From Lachnospiraceae bacterium (GTDB lineage Bacteria > Bacillota > Clostridia > Lachnospirales > Lachnospiraceae), in the NCBI GenBank assembly GCA_900763175.1, contig CAAFJI010000097.1, positions 1 to 18,250 of the forward strand: a stretch of 18,250 bases of DNA, written 5' to 3'. Shown one piece after another: positions 1 to 6,749 of the stretch (its first letter is position 1; every line of letters begins with the position of its first letter). Position numbers and translations under genes: made by a program. Below the pieces are notes generated by a model, which saw only the letters and a program-made list of their open reading frames with translations, had not been told where the DNA came from and ran no database searches.

Positions 1-209
1 AAAGTCCCGCAAAATGGGGCGTGCAGATTGCAGGAATGATTTTGGGGGCACGCTCTAGCGTCTGCGCCATGAGACAGATCTGAAAATCCAGCTTGTCTCC
101 GGCATTCGCTTTTCCCTTTATATAGTTATAAAATAGATAGCATACAATTTACAGCTTACATTTTGCCTATGTTTTATATATACTTTATATTGTTAGTAAA
201 TATCGTGTT
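1..209. other. Window-edge region without a supportable gene
   Basis: No recognisable gene was found here. On the minus strand one frame is open from the left edge to a stop near 160. Its first in-frame ATG (complement of 68-70) has no ribosome binding site, and I do not recognise the residues it would encode, so I do not call it. The right part (about 120-209) is strongly AT-rich and probably holds the promoter of the regulator that starts at 237. Confidence 0.4.
163..191 (+). promoter_or_regulatory. Possible promoter of the Xre-type regulator
   Basis: A TTGCCT at 163-168 and a TATATT at 186-191 are 17 bp apart in an AT-rich tract, about 45 bp before the gene start at 237. The -35 matches four of six consensus bases and the -10 five of six. 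Several alternative AT-rich hexamers nearby could serve equally well, so this is a tentative call. Confidence 0.35.
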
Positions 210-236
210 TTGGAAATATATGAATGGAGAACAGCT

Positions 237-569
237 ATGAATCAGATCGATTATGAAAATTTAGGAACCCGTATGAAAGAACTGCGAATCCAGATGAAGC
301 TTACCCAGGCAGAGGTTGCCAGAGCCCTGAACGTAACGCCCGGCTACATCAGCAACGTTGAAAATAACCGTACTGCCATGTCACTGCGTATCCTGATTTA
401 TTATGCAAGACTTCTTGGCATTTCCCTGGATTCCCTTATCGGCAGAATTGATTCTGAATACCGTGAAACGGCCCTGGATCGTGAGATCTGTGATCTGGTA
501 CATAAAATGGAAATCCCTGAGAAGCAGAAGCTTCTGAAAACTATGAAGGTCTGGATGGACGAGAAATAA
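237..569 (+). CDS. Xre-family helix-turn-helix transcriptional regulator (110 aa)
   Basis: This is a small cytoplasmic DNA-binding protein. Residues 8-67 form a Cro/C1-type HTH domain: a MKELRIQMKLTQAEVA helix, then VTPGYISNVENN as the recognition helix, then the YYARLLGISLDSLIG helix. The C-terminal 40 residues are charged and helical with no known ligand domain. I chose the ATG at 237 because GGAGA at 226-230 sits six bases before it; a longer reading from TTG at 210 has no such site. It stands alone between an AT-rich leader and a strong terminator, so it is monocistronic. Regulators of this size often repress their own promoter or respond to stress, but nothing in the sequence names the target. 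Family call is firm; role is unknown. Confidence 0.9.
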   Translation: MNQIDYENLGTRMKELRIQMKLTQAEVARALNVTPGYISNVENNRTAMSLRILIYYARLLGISLDSLIGRIDSEYRETALDREICDLVHKMEIPEKQKLLKTMKVWMDEK

Positions 570-577
570 TTTTGTGC

Positions 578-609
578 AAAAAGAATCCTGCAGCACAGGA
601 TTCTTTTTT
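578..609 (+). terminator. Intrinsic terminator of the Xre-type gene
   Basis: AAGAATCCTG at 581-590 pairs perfectly with CAGGATTCTT at 596-605 across a five-base loop. Three more A-T pairs extend the base of the stem, and a T-run continues to 609. It starts nine bases after the stop codon at 569. Confidence 0.88.
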
Positions 610-717
610 GTACATTCTGGAATTTGGTAAGATGAGGCTAAGCTTCCACCCTCTTTCTCTGTAATCAAAAAGATATGGCAACGCATGACGTTTTCGATTC
701 TTTTATTTCCAGATTTA

Positions 718-726
718 TGATATACT
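718..726 (+). promoter_or_regulatory. Possible extended -10 element for the TetR-type gene
   Basis: TG-A-TATACT at 718-726 is a good extended -10, placed 38 bases before the start codon. No convincing -35 lies 17 bp upstream, as expected for extended -10 promoters. A short palindrome, AACG-N5-CGTT at 680-692, lies just upstream and could be an operator half, but it is too short to claim. Confidence 0.35.
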
Positions 727-763
727 CTATGTATCTCTTACAGGCTCCCGGGAGGACACAGTT

Positions 764-1342
764 ATGAAAAATACAATTCCCGATGAAAGATATTCTGTGG
801 CCAATGAAGCCATTTTAGGTGCTTTTTTCAAATTACTAAAGGAAAAGAAGCCAGACAGGATCACGGTATCCGATATCATAAAAACAGCAGGTATTGCCAG
901 GAGTACCTTTTATAATCACTATCAGGATATTCCTTCCCTAATCTCTGCAGTTGAGGATAAAACGATTCAGGATGTTTTTTCCCTGATGGAGAGCTTCCAT
1001 CCCAAAAACGACCGGGATATCTGCCGTTCCTATTTTCTGACCCTGTGCCGTTACACTATGGAAAATCCTTTTCTGTCCGGTCTTCTGAGTACGCCGCACG
1101 GCAATCAGCTTTTTGAAAAAATGCTGACCATGCTCCATCATTATGTCACAGACACTACCTCTAATTTCAAGCCTTCTGGCCGCACAAAGGAAGAATTTTC
1201 TTATGTGCTCACCTGTGCCATCGGCAGTACCGTCGGTGTTCTGCACAAATGGACCCGGGATAATTTTAATCTGGCACCGGAAGTGATCGCCGATATTCTG
1301 TCTGAAATTTTTTTATCCGGTATGCTGCCATTATTATTTTAG
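764..1342 (+). CDS. TetR/AcrR-family transcriptional regulator (192 aa)
   Basis: This is a TetR-type repressor. Residues 15-55 carry the helix-turn-helix with the typical signature ITVSDIIKTAGIARSTFYNHY. The remaining ~130 residues are helical and should form the ligand-binding and dimerisation domain; they resemble the TetR C-terminal type found in DhaS-like proteins of Firmicutes. Start choice is supported by GGGAGG at 750-755, eight bases before the ATG. The gene converges on the acyl-ligase gene and their coding ends overlap by nine bases, with no terminator between them. The neighbouring acyl-activation cassette is a plausible target, because many TetR proteins sense acyl compounds, but that is inference from position only. 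Confidence 0.9.
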   Translation: MKNTIPDERYSVANEAILGAFFKLLKEKKPDRITVSDIIKTAGIARSTFYNHYQDIPSLISAVEDKTIQDVFSLMESFHPKNDRDICRSYFLTLCRYTMENPFLSGLLSTPHGNQLFEKMLTMLHHYVTDTTSNFKPSGRTKEEFSYVLTCAIGSTVGVLHKWTRDNFNLAPEVIADILSEIFLSGMLPLLF

Positions 1343-2878
1343 AGGCTCGTCGATCAGAACATCCTGTCTCCTGATCTTCTTTGTTGTACTGCGGAGAAAC
1401 GGATTTTTGCGGACAACCAGTCCTGTAATGTGGCGATAGGTCGGCTGTTTTTTGTTATATTCATCCAAAAATGCCTGAAGCTGTGTCTGAATGGCCTCTG
1501 CATCCAATGCTTTGGCTTCCACGACAGCCTGCTCCGGATAGATACGGGCTGTCAGGCCACTGTCCTCACCAGTTACGATCACTTCGCCTACCAGCGGATT
1601 CAGCGCCAGCTTATTCTCAATCTCTTCCGGAGATATATTTTCACCGTTGGACAGAATGATCAGGTTCTTCACTCGTCCATTGATAAACAGATAACCGTCC
1701 TCATCCATATATCCCTTGTCACCGGTGTGAAGCCAGCCATCCTTTAAGGTCTCAGCTGTCTCCTCCGGCATCTGATAATATCCCTTCATAACACTGCTGC
1801 CTTTTACCAGAATTTCACCATTTTCAAATCTGATTTCCACATTCTCAAGTGGTTTTCCGATAGAACCCTTTTTATGGTTTTCCGGTGTATTATTGCTGAT
1901 AACAGGGGAGCATTCTGACATTCCGTAGCCTTCCAGTACTTCTACGCCATATTCTGCCAAACGGTCAATATAATATGGATCCAGATGTGCGCCGCCTGTA
2001 AAAATAATGTGCAGGTTTCCGCCGAATACCTTTTCTGCCAGCACCTTCTTCGGGATAGACGGATCAGCAGCAGACAGTCTCTTATAAATCGTCTCAATCA
2101 TCATTGGAACCATAAGCATGATACCCGGTTTGAAAATACTCATATTTCTTACCATATGGAGCAGGGAATCATTGATGCAAAGAGTCACACCCAGAGAGAA
2201 TCCCTTCAGCCAGTCCATAACCAGACAGAATGCATGATGGATTGGAAGCACACTGAGTATGGCAGTTCCCGGCTCTGCCGTAATCTTTACTGCCTCAACA
2301 TTGGAGGCCAGATTGTTCTGTGTCAGCATAACACCCTTACTCTTTCCGGTTGTTCCGGAAGTGAAGATAATGGTCGCAATGTCTTCTGCCTCTGGACAGA
2401 CAGAATCTGCAGATGCACTTTTTCCTGCATTTCGAAGCGCAGCAATGTCGTATACCTTTGCCGGCACATCCTCTGCCTCCTCCTGAAGCATCCATACCTT
2501 CTGAAGCTTCGGACAGTTTGCAAGAAATGCCTCCAGATATGGTCTGTGTTTCGGACTTAAGAAGAGTGCGGCGGCATCGGAACGATTGAGCAAGTCGATC
2601 AGCTCCTCGCAGGGAAGTGCTGCATCCAGCGGTACTGCTGTGGTACATCCGGTAATGATTCCCAGATAGCTTTCCATCCATTCCACAGAACTGGTTCCGA
2701 TCAGTGCAATGTGTTTTCCCTCAAAGCCCTCTGCAAGAAGACCTTTTCTGGTGAAAACTACATGTTCCATCAGTTCTCGATAGCTTCTTTCCATGATTTC
2801 CTTTTTACTGAGCCATCTGACTGCTTTCACCTCGCCAAATTTGCATACACTTTCTTCTAATATATCTCTGATCAGCAT
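1334..2878 (-). CDS. AMP-forming acyl-CoA/acyl-ACP ligase, class I adenylate-forming enzyme (514 aa)
   Basis: This enzyme should activate a carboxylic acid with ATP to an acyl-adenylate and transfer it to a thiol, either coenzyme A or the phosphopantetheine arm of a carrier protein. All core motifs are present: P-loop FTSGTTGKSKGV near residues 172-183, EGYGMSECSP near 316-325, HTGD at 384-387, the hinge region NGRVKNLIILSNGENISPEE near 400-419, and the C-terminal lysine in STTKKIRR near 497-504. Length is normal for the family. I place the start at the ATG ending at 2878, preceded by GGAGGA; an upstream in-frame ATG at 2911 lacks a site. It is the last gene of a three-gene set, 58 bases after a stand-alone acyl carrier protein, which argues that the carrier is its acceptor. 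The acid substrate cannot be read from the sequence. Confidence 0.92.
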   Translation of the reverse strand: MLIRDILEESVCKFGEVKAVRWLSKKEIMERSYRELMEHVVFTRKGLLAEGFEGKHIALIGTSSVEWMESYLGIITGCTTAVPLDAALPCEELIDLLNRSDAAALFLSPKHRPYLEAFLANCPKLQKVWMLQEEAEDVPAKVYDIAALRNAGKSASADSVCPEAEDIATIIFTSGTTGKSKGVMLTQNNLASNVEAVKITAEPGTAILSVLPIHHAFCLVMDWLKGFSLGVTLCINDSLLHMVRNMSIFKPGIMLMVPMMIETIYKRLSAADPSIPKKVLAEKVFGGNLHIIFTGGAHLDPYYIDRLAEYGVEVLEGYGMSECSPVISNNTPENHKKGSIGKPLENVEIRFENGEILVKGSSVMKGYYQMPEETAETLKDGWLHTGDKGYMDEDGYLFINGRVKNLIILSNGENISPEEIENKLALNPLVGEVIVTGEDSGLTARIYPEQAVVEAKALDAEAIQTQLQAFLDEYNKKQPTYRHITGLVVRKNPFLRSTTKKIRRQDVLIDEPLK

Positions 2879-2936
2879 ATCTGTTCCTCCATTATTTTTT
2901 GAGTCCTTCAATTTACAGGCTGTACATCAAAAAAGA

Positions 2937-3167
2937 TTACTGAAGCTCATCCAGCAGGTTAAGAGCTTCGCCAAGAGTTGTAATCTTCAACACTTCACTC
3001 TCGTCAAGTTCAATGTCAAAGCTATCCTCAAGCTCACCTAAAAAGGACATGAAATCCAGAGAACTGAAACCCAGGTCCTCCCGAAATCTCATTTCGTTTT
3101 TCATTTCCTCTGGTGTCACCTTACTATACTGTGCTACGATATTTTTAAATTCCATTTCCTGATTCAT
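2937..3167 (-). CDS. Stand-alone acyl carrier protein (76 aa)
   Basis: This is a small acidic four-helix carrier protein. The phosphopantetheine attachment site is Ser36 in the motif DLGFSSLDFMSFLGELED, matching the usual DLGxDSLD with the Asp before the serine replaced by Ser. Length and acidity fit a discrete ACP/PCP rather than an excised megasynthase domain. AGGAGG lies seven bases before the ATG. It sits between the condensation-domain gene (26-base gap) and the ligase gene (58-base gap) on the same strand. The housekeeping ACP of fatty-acid synthesis is normally next to fab genes, so this one is probably dedicated to the cassette. No phosphopantetheinyl transferase is in the window, so one must act in trans. 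Confidence 0.92.
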   Translation of the reverse strand: MNQEMEFKNIVAQYSKVTPEEMKNEMRFREDLGFSSLDFMSFLGELEDSFDIELDESEVLKITTLGEALNLLDELQ

Positions 3168-3193
3168 TGTTTTTCCTCCTGTTATTGATTTCG

Positions 3194-4582
3194 TTAAACC
3201 AGTTTCATAATTTCGCCGATACTCATATCCGGCTCTGCGATTCCTTTAAAAAGGATGCGCATCATATAGTAATAGAGCAGCTCCATATCATGTTCCTCCA
3301 AATGAGCAGTCTGGTAATGATAGGAGAAGTTCATACCGCCATCCTCTGTATGGGATACGGTCAGATACATTTTCTTGGTAGCTGCACCATTTGCAAACCA
3401 TTTGGCATGCTGACGGATGGTTCCAAGCATTTCATTCTCCACCTTCACAGGCATAGGCTGATAAGTCAGATAACAGCTCTCATAGCTGGTATGCTCCGGT
3501 GTATTATATCTTTTTCTCATCTCATCCATAATCAGTGCCGGATCGTAATTGCTGTGCATATAGATACGATTCTGCATATTCTGGATCTCATAAGCTGCAG
3601 AAAGGAAATCTGTCTCTGGTGCAATTACGGTTCTGCATGGAAACATGATGGTTCTGCTTCCTCCGGAGGTCCACTCATCGTGAGTAGAACGTCTGGATAT
3701 AAAGTTCTGGATGGTGATATCTTCCTGTCCGTCATTTACCTTTGACAGGTAAGTACGAATGCCAAGCAGAAGAAGATTTGTCATAGAAAGCTGATGATTC
3801 ATACAGAAATCAAGCAGGTTCTGTGTTGGTCCCGGCTCCAGGTAATAATCCTTAACTGCCACAAACAGATTTTTCCTCTCAATATCAGAGGAACGAAGCT
3901 TGGGATTTCCATGACGTTTTCTTGCTTCCTCCAGGACGGACGGTCCCTGAATATCCGAATACAATGGCTCACCCAGTGCATCCAGCTGGTCATCCCAGAA
4001 TTTCTTATCTTTTGCAAAACGTTTCTCATTGCCAGCCTTTGCCAGGTCTTTTTTCAGAACTGTCTCGAAATCTGCCAGTTCCTGTGGATAGGCGGTTCCA
4101 TATTTATAATAGGTATATAGCTGAAACAGATCGCCGATCATCACCACCAGGCCGCAGGAATCAATCAGTCTGTGATCCATATGTACAAAGAAACCATTAT
4201 ATCCTTCCGGCAGCTTCAACATGGTAAACTGACACATGGGAATATCATCACCGTCAAAGGTTTCGTATGCCCATTGCTGCATCAGCTCATCTGCCTTTGC
4301 AAGGCTTCCCATTCCTGACAGATCCTTTAATCCAATATCTCTCGGATCCTGCTTTACAAGGTACTGCTTTACATTTCCGTCTTTATCAGGCTTTGTAAAA
4401 CGGACTCTGGTGCATCCAGAACGTTCTGTTTCCATCTGAATGCATTTTTTTAATAATCCGAAATCCAGTTCCGCCTGTACAGATGCCACAACACTGACAC
4501 CGGATACCTGCTGTGTACCATAATCCAGGATCCAGTTGTGGTGCATTTTCTGTGCTGCTGTTAAAGGATAATAGTTTGTCAT
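3194..4582 (-). CDS. Condensation-domain-like acyltransferase (462 aa)
   Basis: The protein matches the CoA-dependent acyltransferase/condensation fold. The N-terminus YPLTAAQKMHH resembles condensation motif C1. The active-site motif at 134-142 reads HMDHRLIDS, keeping the catalytic His137 and Asp141 of HHxxxDG while the first His is Asp and the Gly is Ser. A single ~460-residue condensation unit without adenylation or carrier domains is a free-standing enzyme. It would join the acyl group held by the adjacent carrier protein to an amine or alcohol. No signal peptide or membrane segment is seen, so it acts in the cytoplasm. GGAGG lies 11 bases before the ATG, rather far. It is the first gene of the cassette and a terminator of the preceding operon stands 110 bases upstream, so a promoter should lie in about 4600-4690, but I cannot name its hexamers. 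Specificity is unknown. Confidence 0.85.
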   Translation of the reverse strand: MTNYYPLTAAQKMHHNWILDYGTQQVSGVSVVASVQAELDFGLLKKCIQMETERSGCTRVRFTKPDKDGNVKQYLVKQDPRDIGLKDLSGMGSLAKADELMQQWAYETFDGDDIPMCQFTMLKLPEGYNGFFVHMDHRLIDSCGLVVMIGDLFQLYTYYKYGTAYPQELADFETVLKKDLAKAGNEKRFAKDKKFWDDQLDALGEPLYSDIQGPSVLEEARKRHGNPKLRSSDIERKNLFVAVKDYYLEPGPTQNLLDFCMNHQLSMTNLLLLGIRTYLSKVNDGQEDITIQNFISRRSTHDEWTSGGSRTIMFPCRTVIAPETDFLSAAYEIQNMQNRIYMHSNYDPALIMDEMRKRYNTPEHTSYESCYLTYQPMPVKVENEMLGTIRQHAKWFANGAATKKMYLTVSHTEDGGMNFSYHYQTAHLEEHDMELLYYYMMRILFKGIAEPDMSIGEIMKLV

Positions 4583-4694
4583 ACTTTATGTAACCTCCAT
4601 TTCCCGGTTTCTTTCTTTTCCTGTGGACAAAAATAGCATAGATTTTCTTAAAATACCAGTACCCTCATAGGTTAATGAACACTTTACACAAAAT

Positions 4695-4746
4695 TGACCG
4701 GGACTTATCAGAGGCTTAACAAAAGGTATCTGATAAATCCCGGTCA
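4695..4746 (-). terminator. Long-stem terminator after the alpha/beta hydrolase gene
   Basis: Two 18-base arms (4695-4712 and 4729-4746) pair with a single mismatch around a 16-base loop. On the minus strand the stem is followed by ATTTTG, a short U-tract, and it starts nine bases after the hydrolase stop codon. It separates the pilus/hydrolase transcript from the acyl-transfer cassette. The U-tract is weak, so termination may be incomplete. Confidence 0.7.
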
Positions 4747-4754
4747 GGGTTGTT

Positions 4755-5726
4755 TCATAAATCATATTTTTTGAAAAACTCCATCATCGTACGCTGGTAC
4801 AGCTCCGGATCTGCGTAAGCACTGCACAAATGCCTTGCTCCCGGTACAATGACCAGCTCCTTGGGTGCTTTACATAGCATATAGTTCTGGAAGGAATTGT
4901 TCGGGTACACATAGGTGTCCTTCTCTCCATGAAAGAAAAGAACAGGTCTTGTATTGCTTTTCATAGCTTCTGTGGTATCTGCTTCTTTCATATGAAAGCC
5001 AGCCTTAAGGTGACACAGCCAGTCCATTTCCTTCAATAGCAGAGGAATATAACGCAAATGGAACCAGTGGTCGGCCATATCCCGCATCTGTCTTTCCATG
5101 GACTGAAATCCACAGTCTGCGATCAGTCCCTTCACCTCTGATGGAAGGCTGTTTCCGGATGCCATCAGTACAGCGGATGCCCCCATAGACTGTCCATACA
5201 AATAAATAGGAAGCTTCTCCTTATTTCTTTCGGACACATACATCGCCCAACGCTGCACATCCCATTTCTCCTTTGCTCCAAAGGTGATATAGTTTCCTTC
5301 GCTTTCTCCGCAGCACCGATGTTCCATAAAAAGAAGATTGCACTGATGCTCATGAAGATATCTGGCCATAAAGGACAGGGAGCCAAATCTGCTGCCCCGG
5401 TAGCCATGACTTAGTATGACGTATCTTTTTGCATGCTCTGCAGGCAGATAGAATCCATGGAGTTTTAATCCATCCACACTCCGGATATAGCAGTCCTGCA
5501 TTTTCTGTGCCTCGCACCATGCCCTGCTCTCATCATATTCCTTTGCATATCCGTTTCTGGGATGATTATCCCGGATATGGGATAACTCAAACCATTTCTT
5601 TCTTTCCTTTTTTCTTTCCCCTCTTTTGCAGCAGACCACCATGTTAAAAAAGCGCCAGCCAATCTCCATCGTTCCTGAGAAGAAAAGCAATCCTGCTGCC
5701 AGCAGCCTGCAAATTTTTTTCTTCAT
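4755..5726 (-). CDS. Membrane-anchored alpha/beta hydrolase (323 aa)
   Basis: This is a serine hydrolase of the alpha/beta fold, close to the YqkD/BAAT-like group often annotated as S9-peptidase-like. The nucleophile is Ser180 in YGQSMGAS, the acid Asp270 in HGEKDTYV, and the base His299 in GARHL; HGYRG at 107-111 forms the oxyanion side. Residues 1-32 begin MKKK and run into a hydrophobic stretch followed by a very basic segment (KRGERKKERKK), suggesting a signal-anchor or membrane tether. AGGAGAGG precedes the ATG. It follows the sortase by 95 bases with no obvious terminator between, so it may be the last gene of the pilus operon. The substrate is unknown; a lipid, ester or cell-wall-linked role would be a guess. 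Confidence 0.85.
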   Translation of the reverse strand: MKKKICRLLAAGLLFFSGTMEIGWRFFNMVVCCKRGERKKERKKWFELSHIRDNHPRNGYAKEYDESRAWCEAQKMQDCYIRSVDGLKLHGFYLPAEHAKRYVILSHGYRGSRFGSLSFMARYLHEHQCNLLFMEHRCCGESEGNYITFGAKEKWDVQRWAMYVSERNKEKLPIYLYGQSMGASAVLMASGNSLPSEVKGLIADCGFQSMERQMRDMADHWFHLRYIPLLLKEMDWLCHLKAGFHMKEADTTEAMKSNTRPVLFFHGEKDTYVYPNNSFQNYMLCKAPKELVIVPGARHLCSAYADPELYQRTMMEFFKKYDL

Positions 5727-5760
5727 TTAAACCTCTCCTTGGGATTGATTTCCCTTTTTC

Positions 5761-5826
5761 TGTTTATTTCAAATTCACAAATAAAGTCCTGTCACCATGC
5801 ACCTTTGTATAAAGTATGGCTCTATC
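5761..5826 (+). repeat. Structured dispersed repeat, copy A
   Basis: This 66-base stretch aligns with 15373-15442 at roughly three-quarters identity by hand, with mostly C/T and A/G differences and two small gaps. Shared blocks include TCAAA, CAAATA, TGTCAC, TTTGTATA and TCTATC. Both copies can form two hairpins on the strand given: here TTTATTT (5763-5769) with AAATAAA (5779-5785), and ATGCA (5797-5801) with TGTAT (5806-5810) including one G-T pair. Its right end runs into the sortase stop codon. Nature unknown; see copy B. Confidence 0.6.
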
Positions 5827-6649
5827 TTTTTTTCTTTCTGGAACGCCGGGGTGCCATATCCACTACTATAAAACTGATTATAAGCAGGGGAATGGAAATA
5901 ATGATTGCGACAACCACTGTATTTACCTTTACGGCATCCGAGATGATCCTGGAATCGTCACCTGCACGGTTCGCAATTCTCTTTCCCCGCACCAGCAGTC
6001 TCTGCGTGTTGATCCCGTATGGCGTACAGGTAAGGAGCGTACACAGATCCTTATCCTCTTCAATCTCAAGTGGTCCATAATCTCCCGGCTCCACGATACG
6101 GATCTGGTCAATTTCGTATGTAAAAACCTGGTCATAAATATGAAGGAGAAAAATATCTCCCTTCTGCAGCTTATCAAGATCTGTAAAAAGCTTTGCGCTC
6201 GTAAGTCCTCTGTGTCCGGAAAGAACACAGTGTGTTCCTTTGCCTCCTACCGGCAGGCTGGAGCCCTCCAGATGGCCGATTCCAACCTGCAGGACGGAAT
6301 CATCCACGGTATGATAGATGGCAAGCTTACATTTAATTTCAGGTATGGTGATATAGCCCATCATTCCGGTTCCGTCTGCATTCAAAAGACTTTTATACAA
6401 AGCCTCCTGCTCCTCTGACGGAGTAAAACGCTTTGCGTCTGAAACCAGCGTCTGGTTGTATTTCTCTGCCTGCTCCAGAGCCTGTTTCTTCTCCCTGGTT
6501 CCCATCTTTTCGATGCGGTCTGAGTACTCTGCAACCACCTGTGTCTGATGCTTCGAGTTCCAGAAATTACTTACTGTCGGGTACAGCAGCAAGGACAAAC
6601 CTGTAAGAAAGATAATTGCCATAATAATTGTCGAAATATGCTTTCTCAT
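5822..6649 (-). CDS. srtC: Class C (pilus) sortase (275 aa)
   Basis: This is a membrane transpeptidase that joins pilin subunits by isopeptide bonds between an LPXTG threonine and a pilin lysine. Catalytic residues are His146 in LSGHRG, Cys208 in TCTPYGINTQ and Arg217 in RLLVRGKR. An N-terminal membrane segment (about 5-24) and a second C-terminal one (about 242-264), followed by a basic tail, give the two-pass layout of class C enzymes. MGYITIP, GIGHLEGSSLPVGG and GHRGLTSAKLF are class C signatures. The ATG at 6649 is chosen for AGGAGAGG just upstream; a longer reading has no site. The usual DP(F/W/Y) lid motif between the N-terminal helix and the core is not visible. It lies directly after the backbone pilin, its expected substrate. 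Confidence 0.95.
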   Translation of the reverse strand: MRKHISTIIMAIIFLTGLSLLLYPTVSNFWNSKHQTQVVAEYSDRIEKMGTREKKQALEQAEKYNQTLVSDAKRFTPSEEQEALYKSLLNADGTGMMGYITIPEIKCKLAIYHTVDDSVLQVGIGHLEGSSLPVGGKGTHCVLSGHRGLTSAKLFTDLDKLQKGDIFLLHIYDQVFTYEIDQIRIVEPGDYGPLEIEEDKDLCTLLTCTPYGINTQRLLVRGKRIANRAGDDSRIISDAVKVNTVVVAIIISIPLLIISFIVVDMAPRRSRKKKR

Positions 6650-6667
6650 GTTACAATCCTCTCCTTG

Positions 6668-6705
6668 CTGCTGTACAGGGGATGAAGCCATTCCCTGTAC
6701 AGCAG
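6668..6705 (-). promoter_or_regulatory. Intercistronic hairpin between pilin and sortase genes
   Basis: CTGCTGTACAGGG at 6668-6680 pairs perfectly with CCCTGTACAGCAG at 6693-6705, and three further pairs (one G-T) close it to a six-base loop. On the minus strand it ends two bases before the sortase ribosome binding site AGGAGAGG and is not followed by a U-tract, so it is not a normal terminator. It likely acts in the mRNA as a stability or processing element, or to damp sortase translation. Confidence 0.75.
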
Positions 6706-6749
6706 AATTAGGTTGCTCGTTGTGATAGCCTGATTTTTTTATAAAATGA

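Noticed and set aside
1985..2560. A 191-codon open frame on the plus strand
   Set aside because: It lies entirely antisense to the acyl-ligase gene, has no recognisable family and no ribosome site; it is a shadow.
4600..4690. A possible operator around ACCCTCATAGGT upstream of the acyl cassette
   Set aside because: The symmetry is only three bases on each side and no clean promoter pair accompanies it; not claimed.
5816..6418. A 200-codon plus-strand frame opposite the sortase
   Set aside because: It is antisense to a gene with complete catalytic motifs and resembles no family.
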